Origin: Chloroflexota bacterium
GTDB taxonomy: Bacteria; Chloroflexota; Dehalococcoidia; Bin125
Direction: 5' to 3'
NCBI GenBank assembly: GCA_028875225.1
Contig: JAPPFB010000028.1
Location: 18,792 to 82,791, forward strand
Length of the DNA: 64,000 nt
The position numbers and the translations under genes are program-made. How positions within the stretch are numbered: position 1 is the first letter of the stretch; every line of letters starts with the position of its first letter. Positions 54,672 to 63,610 of the stretch are shown piece by piece. Below the pieces are notes generated by a model that saw only the letters and a program-made list of their open reading frames with translations, ran no database searches and was not told the origin of the DNA.

Positions 54672-55904
54672 ATGATCCGCAGGGCGTCGACCGCTTGGCG
54701 TGCCGCCTCCTGGGCGGCGATTGCCTCAATCGCGGTTGCTTGCACTTTCCTGTTGATATCGCCGGCTCGGGCTGAGGGCGGCGTGCCGATCCCGGCGCCC
54801 GCCGGAACGACGTGGAGCATCGTCGCCGGATACAACACCGGAACCCATGCGGAGCACGACGGCCAGGATCCGCACGCCATCGACATCGTCCGAACCGACG
54901 CACCCACCGACTGGACGCCAGTGCATTCGCCCGTCGACGGTGAAGTCACCTGGTCAGACAACAACGGACTGACGATCAGGGACGCCAACGGGTACGCCCA
55001 CCTGCTGGTCCATCTTGACCCTGACGACCACATCACACGGGGACTGCGCGTCAATATCGGCGATCGACTCGGACTGGTCTTCCCTGTCGGCTACGACGCC
55101 AACGGTGGGGTCGCTCACATCCACTACGCCATCCATGAGACGTATGGTGGCGGATACCTCGGACGCTCCAGACCCTTCATCGGGATGTATGCGATCGAGG
55201 GCCGTGAGCTGCACTGGTCGGACGCGTACAACCTGCACGCGGGGGTCGAATTTACCTCGACCAATGCCCGCAACTGGACGGCGCCGGAGATCTCCGATCC
55301 CGTCGACCCGCCCGACAGCGGCGGCGGCTCTGATCCGCCTCCTACCGACGGCGAGCGCGTGACGGTTCCCGAACCGGAGCCGGTCTGGACGATTCCCGCC
55401 GACGCGCCGGTCGGCGGGTGGCGCGCGGTTGGGGTGTCGCGCGACACCTCGGTGGCGGGCTTCTTCTCGATGCTTGAGGCGCCGCTGAGCGAGCTCGCGG
55501 TCCACGACTCGCGCGACGACTCGTACGCCCGCTTCGACCCGTCCGACCCGGCGTCAGCGGCGGTGGCCGTGCGATCGCTGCAGGCGGGGCAGGCGGTCTG
55601 GGCGCTGGTCGAGCCGACCATTGCCTGGCTGCCGGCGCCTCCGACCGCGCCGCGGCAGGTGACGATCCGGCTGCGGGCCGGGGCGAACCTGATCTCGTGG
55701 CAGGGACCGGACCGTGATGTGGCCGAGGCGTTGCGCAACGTGGCGCACTTCAGCCATGCGTACCGTTACGATCCCTACTCCGAGGGCTGGCAGATCTGGT
55801 CGCCCGATGCGCCCGAGTTCGTCAACACGCTCGGCCGACTGCGAAGCGGCGACGCGCTGTACGTCGTCGTTCGTGTCGGTTCGGTCTGGACCCAGTTGCC
55901 CTGA
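54672..55904 (+). CDS. M23-like peptidase with Trp-rich C-terminal domain
   Basis: A 410-residue secreted protein. The signal peptide covers residues ~1-34 (ending SPARA). The M23/LytM-like domain (about 48-170) has HAEHDGQDPHAIDI with a metal His/Asp pair, VHSPVDGEVTW and VAHIHYAIHE (HxH). A Pro-rich linker leads to a ~80-residue segment and a C-terminal 'GANLISWQG...W' domain. It likely cuts peptidoglycan cross-links or binds them. The upstream region has a TAGAGT box ~40 nt before the ATG. Confidence 0.75.
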   Translation: MIRRASTAWRAASWAAIASIAVACTFLLISPARAEGGVPIPAPAGTTWSIVAGYNTGTHAEHDGQDPHAIDIVRTDAPTDWTPVHSPVDGEVTWSDNNGLTIRDANGYAHLLVHLDPDDHITRGLRVNIGDRLGLVFPVGYDANGGVAHIHYAIHETYGGGYLGRSRPFIGMYAIEGRELHWSDAYNLHAGVEFTSTNARNWTAPEISDPVDPPDSGGGSDPPPTDGERVTVPEPEPVWTIPADAPVGGWRAVGVSRDTSVAGFFSMLEAPLSELAVHDSRDDSYARFDPSDPASAAVAVRSLQAGQAVWALVEPTIAWLPAPPTAPRQVTIRLRAGANLISWQGPDRDVAEALRNVAHFSHAYRYDPYSEGWQIWSPDAPEFVNTLGRLRSGDALYVVVRVGSVWTQLP

Positions 55905-55917
55905 GTTCTCCCGCGGG

Positions 55918-57582
55918 CTAGCGCTGCAGCCAGCGGAACTGCTGCTGCCGACGCTGCGCGCCCGGGGCGATCTCGACGTTGATCAGCGTCGAGCCTTCCT
56001 GCTGGAAGGAGTCGTCGAGGGCGGCCTCGAGCTCTTCCGGCGAGCGGCAGTAGTAGCCCTTGCCGCCGAAGGCCTCCATGATCTTCTCGTAGTGCGCCAT
56101 TGGCGTCAGCTGACCGGGGTTGATCGCGCCGGTCTCGTAGTCCTCGGGCAGTTCGGGGGCGCCGCCGCCGATGCCGTTGTTGTTGAAGATGATCCAGGTG
56201 ATCGGGAGCTTCTGGCGGACGGCGGTCTCGACCTCGCCCGGACCGAAGCCGAAGGCGGCGTCGCCCTCGAGCGCGATCACGCGCTTACCCGGGTTGACGA
56301 CCTGGGCCGCCAGCGCGAAGCCCGGGCCGACGCCCATCGTGCCCCAGGTGCCCGCGTCGAGACGCTTGCGCGGCTCGTACGACTGGATCACCTGGCGGGC
56401 GATCGCCATCGTGTTCTCACCCTCGGTGACGAACACGGCGTCGCGCGGCATGCGGTCCTGGATCTCCTTGAGCGGCCGGTAGTAGTTCATCGGCGACTCG
56501 TTGGACGAGGCCCACTCGGCCTGCTCGGCCGCCTTGCGCTCGACCTCGGCGTTGATCGACGCGATCCACTCGGTCGAGTCCTCGAACGACCACGGATTCT
56601 CGTCCAGGTAGGAGTTGAGCTGGCCCATCACGGCCTTGCCGTCGCCGACCAGGGCGACCTCGGTCGGGACGTTGGTGCCGATCTCCGCCGGCTCGATGTC
56701 GAGCTGGATGATCCGCACGTCTTCCTTGAAGCGCGGCGGCTTGCCGAAGTGCAGGATCCAGTTGAGGCGCGCGCCGAGCAGCACGACCAGGTCGGCGTTC
56801 TTGAGCACGTGCGTGCGCGCCGCGGCGGCGTTGTTCGGCGCGTCCGCGGGGACGACGCCGGCGCCCATCGGCGTGGCCAGCCAGGGAATGCCCGTCTTGT
56901 CGACGAACTCCTGGACCTCCTGCTCCGCCTTCGACCAGGCCATGCCCTTGCCCACGATGACGAGCGGGTTCGAGGCCGTCTTCAGCGCCTCGATCGCCGA
57001 CTCCACCGACTCCTGCGAGACCATCGGCCGTTGCGGCTCTTCGACCCGCGGCGCCCACTGCACCTCGGACTCGTCCACGACGGCGTCAATGATGTCGCCG
57101 GGCAAGTCGAGGTAGACGGGACCGGGACGACCGTTGATCGCGGAGCGGGTGGCCTGGGCGATCAGTCGCGGGATCAGGCGCACGTCGCGGGCCTGGTCCG
57201 ACCACTTGACGAACGGCCGCGCGGCCTCGACCTGTGGCGCGTCCTGGAAGTCGCCCATCTGCGAGAGCGTGATGTTGGCCGCGCCGCCGAGCAGAATCAT
57301 CGGCCAGCAGTTGGCCTGGGCGTTGCCCAGCGCCGAGATCACGTTGGTCATGCCCGGTCCGGAGACGACCAGCGCCGCCGACAGGTGAGTGCGCATGTAC
57401 GACGCCGCCTGGGCCGCGTAGCCCGCCGCCTGCTCGTGGCGCACGCCGATGAACGGCTTGCCTTCCTGCTGCCAGGCAATCGAGATCGGGACCACCGGCA
57501 CCCCGACCAGCCCGAACATCTCTTCAACACCCTGGGTCGCCAGCGATTTGGCGACAATCTGCGCCCCACTCAGTTCTGCCAC
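55918..57582 (-). CDS. TPP-dependent enzyme, oxalyl-CoA decarboxylase/2-hydroxyacyl-CoA lyase-like
   Basis: A 554-residue three-domain thiamine diphosphate enzyme. The catalytic Glu is in VRHEQAAGYAA (residue ~50), the cofactor-binding motif GDAAFGFGPGEVETAVR...NNNG lies near residues 440-470, and SGPGMTNVISALGNA is the PYR-domain signature. The mid-domain has the IVGKGMAWSKAE stretch. The family includes acetolactate synthase, but the local motifs fit oxalyl-CoA decarboxylase or 2-hydroxyacyl-CoA lyase best. GTG 57582 is preceded by AGAGGAG at 7 nt. Confidence 0.82.
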   Translation of the reverse strand: MAELSGAQIVAKSLATQGVEEMFGLVGVPVVPISIAWQQEGKPFIGVRHEQAAGYAAQAASYMRTHLSAALVVSGPGMTNVISALGNAQANCWPMILLGGAANITLSQMGDFQDAPQVEAARPFVKWSDQARDVRLIPRLIAQATRSAINGRPGPVYLDLPGDIIDAVVDESEVQWAPRVEEPQRPMVSQESVESAIEALKTASNPLVIVGKGMAWSKAEQEVQEFVDKTGIPWLATPMGAGVVPADAPNNAAAARTHVLKNADLVVLLGARLNWILHFGKPPRFKEDVRIIQLDIEPAEIGTNVPTEVALVGDGKAVMGQLNSYLDENPWSFEDSTEWIASINAEVERKAAEQAEWASSNESPMNYYRPLKEIQDRMPRDAVFVTEGENTMAIARQVIQSYEPRKRLDAGTWGTMGVGPGFALAAQVVNPGKRVIALEGDAAFGFGPGEVETAVRQKLPITWIIFNNNGIGGGAPELPEDYETGAINPGQLTPMAHYEKIMEAFGGKGYYCRSPEELEAALDDSFQQEGSTLINVEIAPGAQRRQQQFRWLQR

Positions 57583-57670
57583 GGGAATGCTCCTCTAGTG
57601 ATTTCGCTCACACTCTGCGCAGACTACACCACGCATTGAGACCTCCCCCTCCGGGTGGGGCGCCAGAAGC

Positions 57671-57697
57671 AAGAGCTCCCCCTCCGGGGGAGCTCTT
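57671..57697. repeat. Perfect 12-bp palindrome AAGAGCTCCCCC/GGGGGAGCTCTT
   Basis: The arms 57671-57682 and 57686-57697 are exact complements around TCC. Related to the CTCCCCCT...GGGGGAG elements at 46.5 and 62.6 kb. Confidence 0.55.
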
Positions 57698-57706
57698 GGA
57701 GACGAC

Positions 57707-57736
57707 GACGCCTCCCCGATTGCTCGGGGAGGCGTC
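57707..57736 (-). terminator. 13-bp hairpin downstream of surface protein C
   Basis: GACGCCTCCCCGA (57707-57719) and TCGGGGAGGCGTC (57724-57736) form a perfect stem with a 4-nt loop, about 25 nt after the surface protein stop. There is no strong T-run on the minus strand. Confidence 0.5.
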
Positions 57737-57761
57737 TTGGTTGGCTTCGACTGTACGGGGA

Positions 57762-58436
57762 TTACGCCCGATTGGTTCGGAGGCGGTACGCGCCCAGACC
57801 GAGGAGGAGGGCGAGGAGGATGGTGACGGTGCCGATCAGGGCCGCGGTGGATGGGCCGCTCTCGTCGGCGAGGCCGCCGCTGCCGGACTCGGGGTAGCCG
57901 TTGTCGGCCATCTCGTCGCCGGCGTCGTCGTCGGCCATCATCTCGTCGTCGGACTCTTCCATCATCGACGAGTCGTCTTCGTCCATCATTTCGTCGCCGT
58001 CCTCGGTCATGTCGTCTTCCATCATCTCGTCGTCGGCCATGGCGTCGCCCTCGTCGACCATTCCGGTGTCGGAGTCGTCGGGCATGGCGTCGCCGGAGAC
58101 GGTGAGGCTGATCTCGGCCTGGTCGGCGCCGGTCTGGTTGATGGTTGGAGTGGCGGCCATGCCGTTGAGCTGGAAGGTCAGCGTGGGCAGCTTCTCCGAG
58201 GCGCAGTTGACGCTCATGTGCCAGTTGCCCTCGGCGTCGACCGTGGTGGCGTTGAGTTCCTCGCCCATCTCGTCGTACACGCTGATCGCATCGCCCGCGT
58301 CGCCGGTGCCATACAGCAGGAAGGGCGGCTTGGCCGGCTGAGCCGACGCCTGGGCGCTCCACAGCACCACGGCCACAAGCGCCACAGCGGCGAGGATGAC
58401 CAGACGCAGCGTCCGGCGGTTGGTCAACATCTTCAT
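57762..58436 (-). CDS. Surface protein C with 'PESGSGGL' C-terminal anchor motif and Met/Asp/Glu linker
   Basis: A 224-residue secreted protein: signal peptide ending ASA (residue ~32), an ~95-residue domain with two Cys near VNCASEKL, a strand-rich sandwich (AISVYDEMGEELNATTV), then an acidic Met-rich linker (~120-178: EMMEDDMTEDG repeats), followed by PESGSGGLADES, a membrane helix and RLRTNRA. The overall layout matches surface proteins A, B and D. GGAAGGA precedes the ATG. Confidence 0.7.
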   Translation of the reverse strand: MKMLTNRRTLRLVILAAVALVAVVLWSAQASAQPAKPPFLLYGTGDAGDAISVYDEMGEELNATTVDAEGNWHMSVNCASEKLPTLTFQLNGMAATPTINQTGADQAEISLTVSGDAMPDDSDTGMVDEGDAMADDEMMEDDMTEDGDEMMDEDDSSMMEESDDEMMADDDAGDEMADNGYPESGSGGLADESGPSTAALIGTVTILLALLLGLGAYRLRTNRA

Positions 58437-58788
58437 CGTTCGATCCTTCCCACGGCGGCCGGGGGCCGCAACTGAACAGTGGTCTGTCCATCGTGCAGGG
58501 ATCGTCGGACGCTGGCTAGCTGATAATCGGTAAGCGGGAAACGCTGGTTACGTTGGGGCAACGTTGGGTGGGAGGGGGCTGGCGACTTGCCGGCATTCCC
58601 CGTTTCCGTCATTCCAGGCTCTGCCTGGAATCTCGTTCCCGTTCCCTGTCCGTCCCGAAGGAGCGAGATTCCCGCCAGAGGCGGGAATGACGAGGTGGTG
58701 TTTGGGGAGGTGCTGCGTAGCAGCGGAGGGGTCCGGCCGCGGCGGGGGGAACCCCTCACCCGCTTCGCGGGAGCTCCCCACACATCAA

Positions 58789-58885
58789 CGTCATACCCGC
58801 GCTTGCCGCGGGTATCTCGCCGCGTACAGCACTGACGTCAGTAGCCCTAGCTGCGAGATTGCCGCGGCAAGCGCGGCAATGACGA
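58789..58885. repeat. 97-bp REP-like element, copy 2
   Basis: Same left arm CGTCATACCCGCGCTTGCCG, centre ACAGCACTGACGTCAGTAGC and right arm as copy 3 at 62410; by eye the two are identical over the full length, pointing to recent mobility or gene conversion. Confidence 0.85.
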
Positions 58886-59113
58886 GGTTTGGTATGAGGA
58901 GGTGCTGCGAATCAGCGGAGGGGTCCGCCCACCGCCGGAGGAACCCCTCACCCGCTTCGCGGGAGCTCCCCTGGAAGGGGGAGCAAAGCCGAACCTCGCT
59001 CACTGCTGAAACCAATTGCTCCCCGATTCCGAATTTCCTCCCCCTTCAAGGGGAGGTGCTGCGCAGCAGCGGAGGGGTCCCCGCCCGCGCAGCGGGCATT
59101 CCCGACGCACACA

Positions 59114-59146
59114 AAAGAGGCGGGGCCTCTCGACCCCGCCCCTTTG
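59114..59146 (-). terminator. Rho-independent terminator of surface protein D
   Basis: On the minus strand GGGGCGGGG pairs with CCCCGCCTC around TCGAGAGG and is followed by TTTTG. The stem starts about 30 nt after the stop. Confidence 0.65.
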
Positions 59147-59174
59147 TTGAGCGGATTGCTCTGGGTTCGGCGAG

Positions 59175-59789
59175 TTACGCTCGGTTGCGCACTCGTCGGA
59201 CACCGATGCCGGCGACGGCTGCCGCGCCGAGGGCGATCAGCAGGCCGATCAGGCCGGCGGAGATTCCGCCGTTGTCTGCCAGTCCACCGGTTCCGGTGGT
59301 CGGCGGCTCGGTGGCGAGCATCTCGTCGTCGTCCATCATGGAATCGTCTTCCATCATGGAGTCGTCGTCTTCCATCATGGAGTCATCTTCCATCATGGAA
59401 TCGTCGCCGTCCTCCATCATGGAGTCGTCGTCTTCCATCATGGAATCGTCGTCCATCATGGCGACGGTCAGGCTGGTGACCTCGGTCAGGCCTTCACCGC
59501 GAGAGACGGTGGTCGCCTCGGCGTGGTCGCCATTGACGTAGAAGCTGACGTCGTCAGCCGCGTCGGCGGCCACTTCGATGAACCACTGACCATCGTCGGC
59601 GACGGTGGCCGAGCCGAGCTCGTTGCCGTCGGCGTCGTTGATCGAGATCGTGTCTCCGGCGGTTCCGCCACTGCCGTAGAAGGTGTGGTCGGGCGACGGT
59701 TGCGCGGAGGCCGAGGCCAGCGCGGCGATGGCGAGGGTGACACCCAGCACGACGGCGATGACTTTCGACATCATTCCGAATCGTTGCAT
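59175..59789 (-). CDS. Surface protein D with 'PTTGTGGL' C-terminal anchor motif and MMEDD repeats
   Basis: A 204-residue secreted protein. The signal peptide ends near SASAQ (~28). An ~85-residue domain includes HTFYGSGGTAGDTISINDADG and a strand-rich core. The linker (~112-158) is built of repeated MMEDD/SMMEDD units, encoded by TCATGGA-type DNA repeats (59330-59470). Then PPTTGTGGLADNGG, a membrane helix and RRVRNRA. AAAGGA precedes the ATG. It is a paralogue of surface protein C (C-terminal PESGSGGLADES..RTNRA). Confidence 0.72.
   Translation of the reverse strand: MQRFGMMSKVIAVVLGVTLAIAALASASAQPSPDHTFYGSGGTAGDTISINDADGNELGSATVADDGQWFIEVAADAADDVSFYVNGDHAEATTVSRGEGLTEVTSLTVAMMDDDSMMEDDDSMMEDGDDSMMEDDSMMEDDDSMMEDDSMMDDDEMLATEPPTTGTGGLADNGGISAGLIGLLIALGAAAVAGIGVRRVRNRA
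59330..59462. repeat. Short in-frame repeats coding the MMEDD linker
   Basis: Units containing TCCATCATGGA recur about every 15-27 nt within the surface protein D gene. The DNA pattern tracks the amino-acid repeat and could vary in number by slippage. Confidence 0.7.
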
Positions 59790-59874
59790 TTCAGCGTCCT
59801 TTCAATTGGATGCTGCTCCACCAGCTTGACTCGCCGCCCCGGGTTCGATGGGGCGACGAGCCACTAGCTGTTAG

Positions 59875-61962
59875 CTAGTTGCTGATGTAGAGGTTGTCAC
59901 CGTCGGTGACCATGAAGTCGGTCGAACCCGGGATCTCGTTGCCGTCAACGACCGCGTAGCGGACCCAGGCGGAGCCGTTCCACAGGTGGATGGCGGTCGC
60001 GCCGCGACTCGAGAGCAGGTCGAACAGAGCCGATGCGCTCGTGTCGGCGTCGCAGTCCCAGCTGGCGAAGCCGCTGAGCCTGTTCAGACCGGCAAGACCA
60101 CAGTCGGCCGCTTCGGCGGCAGGAGCCGCGCCGGCGGTGCTGATGACTGGCTCCGCGTCTCGACCGCTACCGGAAGTGGCGCCGACCAGGGAGCGTCCTG
60201 CGCCAACGACAAAGAAGTCTGCCTTGGCGATGCCGCCCTCGGTCTTGTGGCCACCTTCGACCTCGATCAGGTCGAGGATCGCGTTGTTGCCACTGGCGGA
60301 GAAGGTGACTGGGGTGCCGTCAACGACGGGGTTGCCGTCCTTGTCAGTCACAGTCGCCGTGGCGGTGACGAAGTTGTCGTCGTCGCCAGGAGCGTTGTTG
60401 TCAACCTCAAGGGCGACGTTCGCGGCCGCACCGGTCACAGCGAACTCGACAGTCGCGGTGTCCTTCGACCCGAGCTTGACTTCGAGGGTGTAGGTACCAG
60501 CTTCGGCCTTCGCCGCAGTGCCTGTCGAGATCGTAATCACGACGGCCGTAGGAATGTCCTCGTCGTCGGAGTCGTCGTCCGGCGTTCCCTTGTTGTCCTG
60601 CTTCTGTGTCTCCGTGTGTGAGATGTTCCTGGCGGGGTTGCCGTCAGCGTTCTTGATCGTCACACTCGTGGTTTGCAGTGGGCTGATCGCGGCAACGTTA
60701 TCCGCGTCGTCCGTTGCAGTGACTTCGACCGTGATGCTGTCGCCCTCGGTACCAGGACCACCTTGGCCAAGTACATCACTCGGCGCGCCGAGGCTGATGT
60801 TCTCAGCGTCACCGGTGAAGGTCAGAACAAGCTCGTTGGTCTTGACATCGCCGGCCTTACCGACCACTGTCGCACTGACCGTGACCGTCCCCGCGGTGGC
60901 TCGCGTCACCGAGAACGCCTGAACGGCACCTGCACCGGAGTAGGTCTTCGAGTTCTCGCTTGCGGGATCGTCAGAGTCGATTACGGCTCCAACCGCAAAC
61001 ACGATGACCTGGCTCACGTCGCCGTCATTGGAACGCTCACCAAGCGAGTTGGACGACACAACCACTAGCTGGATCGTGGATCCCTTGGCCTTCGTGGTCT
61101 TGTCGGGGGTCGCAGTCGGCAGGAGCGACGGATTGCCCGCGCTGTCGACGTTGTTGGGCGCCAACGCCGCAGAGGCCAAGCCGGCCCCAGGGTCGCCGAC
61201 GGTCAACGTGAACGATGTGTCAGTCACATCTCGCGTAGCATCGGTCGTGTCCGCAGTGTTGCCATCGGTGTCGTCGTGCTCGGCCACGAAGGTGAACACG
61301 TACACGCCATCCGGCGCACCTGCGGTGTTGATGCGGAACGTCGCGGTCTTCGCGCCTTCCGTTGCATCAGCATTGGCCGTGTCAATTGTCTCCTGCTGGG
61401 TGGTCCCTTCGTCGGCACCTGTCAGCGGAGTACCGTCTGCCTCGGTGGCCTTCACAATCGAGAGGCCGGTCGTTGGCAGAGTCAGCGTGACCTCAGAGTT
61501 GTTGGTCTGAGACTGCAGAGTCACAGTGACCTGGACTGGCGTCCCCGCCTTGACGGTATTGTCGCTGTCGTCAGACTTGATCGACTTGATGCCGAACGGG
61601 AGCACGGTGACTTCGTACGTCCTGTCCGCATTCGCTTCTCTGTCTGTGCTGTGTGCGTAGGTCACGACCGTCGTGCCCGCAGCTATTGCAGTGATGGTGG
61701 TTCCGCTAACGGTGACCACACCCAGGTTATGGGTGCCTGCGTAACCGGCGGGAGGATTTCCATCTCCATCGAGGGCGGCACCGTCGCCCAGGAACGCGTA
61801 GTCGGTGATCGCCGTAATGGCCTGGGTATCGTCGATTTCCAGCGAGTACCTGGCGTCCACTGCAGAAGCGGACTGCATTACGGCGAACAAGGCGACCACC
61901 AGCCCAGCAAGGGCTGCAAAAGCCGCCAAGTGCGTGCGCTTTCGCGCAAGAGTTTGAATCAT
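59875..61962 (-). CDS. Large secreted Ig-like protein, probable abundant surface protein
   Basis: A 695-residue secreted protein. The signal peptide covers residues ~1-35 (ending SASAVDA). The mature chain is Thr/Ala/Asp/Val-rich with few aromatics or Cys, as in S-layer or major surface proteins, and contains several Ig-like repeats (e.g. VTVTLQSQTNNSEVTLTL; DKDGNPVVDGTPVTFSASG). The C-terminus has CGLAGLNRLSGFASWDCD and a Trp-bearing segment (HLWNGSAWVRYAVVDG) ending in DNLYISN, related to the Trp-rich domain of other proteins here. Start ATG 61962 has AAAGGG upstream; ATG 61977 is an alternative. Confidence 0.7.
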   Translation of the reverse strand: MIQTLARKRTHLAAFAALAGLVVALFAVMQSASAVDARYSLEIDDTQAITAITDYAFLGDGAALDGDGNPPAGYAGTHNLGVVTVSGTTITAIAAGTTVVTYAHSTDREANADRTYEVTVLPFGIKSIKSDDSDNTVKAGTPVQVTVTLQSQTNNSEVTLTLPTTGLSIVKATEADGTPLTGADEGTTQQETIDTANADATEGAKTATFRINTAGAPDGVYVFTFVAEHDDTDGNTADTTDATRDVTDTSFTLTVGDPGAGLASAALAPNNVDSAGNPSLLPTATPDKTTKAKGSTIQLVVVSSNSLGERSNDGDVSQVIVFAVGAVIDSDDPASENSKTYSGAGAVQAFSVTRATAGTVTVSATVVGKAGDVKTNELVLTFTGDAENISLGAPSDVLGQGGPGTEGDSITVEVTATDDADNVAAISPLQTTSVTIKNADGNPARNISHTETQKQDNKGTPDDDSDDEDIPTAVVITISTGTAAKAEAGTYTLEVKLGSKDTATVEFAVTGAAANVALEVDNNAPGDDDNFVTATATVTDKDGNPVVDGTPVTFSASGNNAILDLIEVEGGHKTEGGIAKADFFVVGAGRSLVGATSGSGRDAEPVISTAGAAPAAEAADCGLAGLNRLSGFASWDCDADTSASALFDLLSSRGATAIHLWNGSAWVRYAVVDGNEIPGSTDFMVTDGDNLYISN

Positions 61963-62409
61963 TGTCTGCCCTTTCATGGGGCGTTCCCCGCCTGCGCGGG
62001 GCTGAGGGCTGAGAGCGCCTGTAGCTCCTCGCCCACTGCGTGTCCCCGGCTGCGAACCGGGTGTGCGCTGTCTCTCTGGCCGATGGCGCCCTCGCTTTCC
62101 ATGCGGTGGAGCTGGTCCCCGCGTTTCCCCGACCACGGCCGGGGTCTGGTTGGGGACCTGCGCAGGCCCCGCCCGCACATAGTTCGCCCCAGGTATCGAC
62201 TTTCCACGTCGTGATCTTCGCCGATTGAGGGTTGGCTACGCAACCGATTATGGCCTCGCGGGTGGCTGAAATTACACTCGCGCAACAATCCCCGCTCCCA
62301 CTTCAGACGTCCCGTCGTCGGACCAACCTCCGCACTCTAGCAGAGGGGCCCTCACCCCCCGCATCAAGTGCGGGGCAGGCCGCTTCGCGGGAGCTCCCCC
62401 ACACAACAA

Positions 62410-62506
62410 CGTCATACCCGCGCTTGCCGCGGGTATCTCGCCGCGTACAGCACTGACGTCAGTAGCCCTAGCTGCGAGATTGCCGCGGCAAGCGCGGCAA
62501 TGACGA
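62410..62506. repeat. 97-bp REP-like element, copy 3
   Basis: Appears identical to copy 2 at 58789. Flanking sequences differ after the final GACGAGGT, defining the element's edges. Confidence 0.85.
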
Positions 62507-62648
62507 GGTGGTGTTTGGGGAGGTGCCCCGAAGGGGCGGAGGGGTCCGGCCGCCGCGGGGGAACCCCTCACCCGCTTCGCGGGAGCTCCTCCCCGCCTTC
62601 GCGGGGACAGGCTCTGGAAGGGGGAGCAAATTGAAGCCAGTCCACCCT

Positions 62649-62738
62649 CGTCATTCCCGCGTCTACCCCCGTCATTCCCGCACCCACCCCCGTCATTCCC
62701 GCGTCTTCCCCCGTCATTCCCGCGTAGGCGGGAATCCA
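62649..62738. repeat. 21-bp direct repeat array CGTCATTCCCGC + 9 nt
   Basis: Four units start at 62649, 62670, 62691 and 62712 (period exactly 21). Each opens CGTCATTCCCGC followed by a variable 9-nt piece; the last runs into the GTAGGCGGGAATCCA hairpin of a REP-like element. A mirror copy of that hairpin lies at 62893. Confidence 0.8.
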
Positions 62739-63244
62739 TCCAGGACCAACATCAGTTGCCCGAGAGCCAGAGCAGTGCACGAGTCAGCTTGCGCCCACGG
62801 TCCTGCGAGACCGTCAGCGGTCCGCGTCCGAGTCTCGAATCAGGCTCAGACGAACATCCATGGCCACGGCGCAGTCCAACGCCTGGCTGCATGGATTCCC
62901 GCCTACGCGGGAATGACGGTGGGGGCGCGGGGCTGACGGTGAGGTCGCATCCGGTCCCCTCTCCCCGAGGGAGAGAGTTAGAGCCTGCCCCCGCGAAGGC
63001 GGGGGGGGTGAGGGCCCTGCGGCGCCTGAACCGCAACCTGCCGCCGAAGTCGCACGGACGCCGGACCCTCACCCCAGCCCTCTCCCAGGGGAGAGTTGCG
63101 CGCAAACCAATTAAAGTCGGCCCCGCGTAGGCGGGGCCTGTCGGCCCCTATCTGGTCGTGCTGCCCCCGCCTGCGCGGGGGCGACTTCTTCTAGGGATTA
63201 CGCGCAAGTCTCCAGGGGGAGAGGGAGTCGGAGGGGACCCGCCC

Positions 63245-63610
63245 TCACGCTCCGAAGACGGCGTACATCAGGGCGCCGAAGACCGCGCCGAACATGGCCA
63301 GCATGATCGTGCCCATGCCGATGAAGACTCGCCACATGGTGCGTTCGAGCATCTCGATGCGCGCGGTGATGGCGTCGAAGCGGTGGTCGACGGAATCGAA
63401 GCGCTCGTTGGTGAGCCGCTCGGATTGGCGCAAGCGCTCGTCCCAGCGCTGCTCCGATTCGCGGAAGCGCTCATCGAGGTCGGCTTTGGTGGGGAGCTGG
63501 ACGAGTTCGTCTCCGAGGCGCGCGGCGGCTGCGCGCGCTCGCTCTTCCGGGACACCGGCTTCGAGGAGGGCGCTCTCGACGACTTGCTCGAGGTCTCGGG
63601 TGGTCACCAC
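63245..63610 (-). CDS. Coiled-coil membrane protein (DUF1640/CCDC90-like)
   Basis: A 121-residue protein with a charged, heptad-rich coiled coil over residues ~35-95 (DLDERFRESEQRWDERLR, DSVDHRFDAITARIEMLERTM) followed by one C-terminal membrane helix (about 94-118). This layout resembles DUF1640/MCU-regulator-like proteins. GTG 63610 is preceded by AAGGAT at 5 nt. Confidence 0.65.
   Translation of the reverse strand: MVTTRDLEQVVESALLEAGVPEERARAAAARLGDELVQLPTKADLDERFRESEQRWDERLRQSERLTNERFDSVDHRFDAITARIEMLERTMWRVFIGMGTIMLAMFGAVFGALMYAVFGA

Larger units (their letters stand above)
58437..59174. repeat. 738-nt repeat-rich spacer
   Basis: No gene is supported. It holds a TCATTCCAGGCTCTGCCTGGAAT palindrome block near 58610, a 97-bp REP-like element (58789-58885), two copies of CCCTCACCCGCTTCGCGGGAG (58755 and 58946), GGAAGGGGGAG/CTCCCCCTTC elements and, at its right end, the terminator of surface protein D. 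Confidence 0.7.
61963..63244. repeat. 1.28-kb repeat-rich spacer
   Basis: No gene is supported. From left: leader region of the large surface protein with a GCGGGGAACGCCCC hairpin (61972-61985), a REP-like 97-bp element (62410-62506), copies of CCCTCACCCGCTTCGCGGGAG, four 21-bp direct repeats (62649-62732), an inverted pair of GGATTCCCGCCTACGCGGGAAT-type elements (62712 and 62893), and further GC-rich palindromes to 63240. Long frames seen here follow repeats and lack ribosome binding sites. Confidence 0.7.

Noticed and set aside
55714..57639. 641-residue plus-strand frame antisense to the TPP enzyme
   Set aside because: The minus-strand gene has full TPP-enzyme motifs; the opposite frame is a high-GC shadow rich in Arg, Leu and His.
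59008..59203. Minus-strand small frame upstream of the repeat region as a separate gene
   Set aside because: It lies over the terminator and repeats of surface protein D and has no coding support.
62649..62738. CRISPR array
   Set aside because: Repeat units are 21 bp with only 9 variable nt and no spacer-sized gaps; no cas genes are present.
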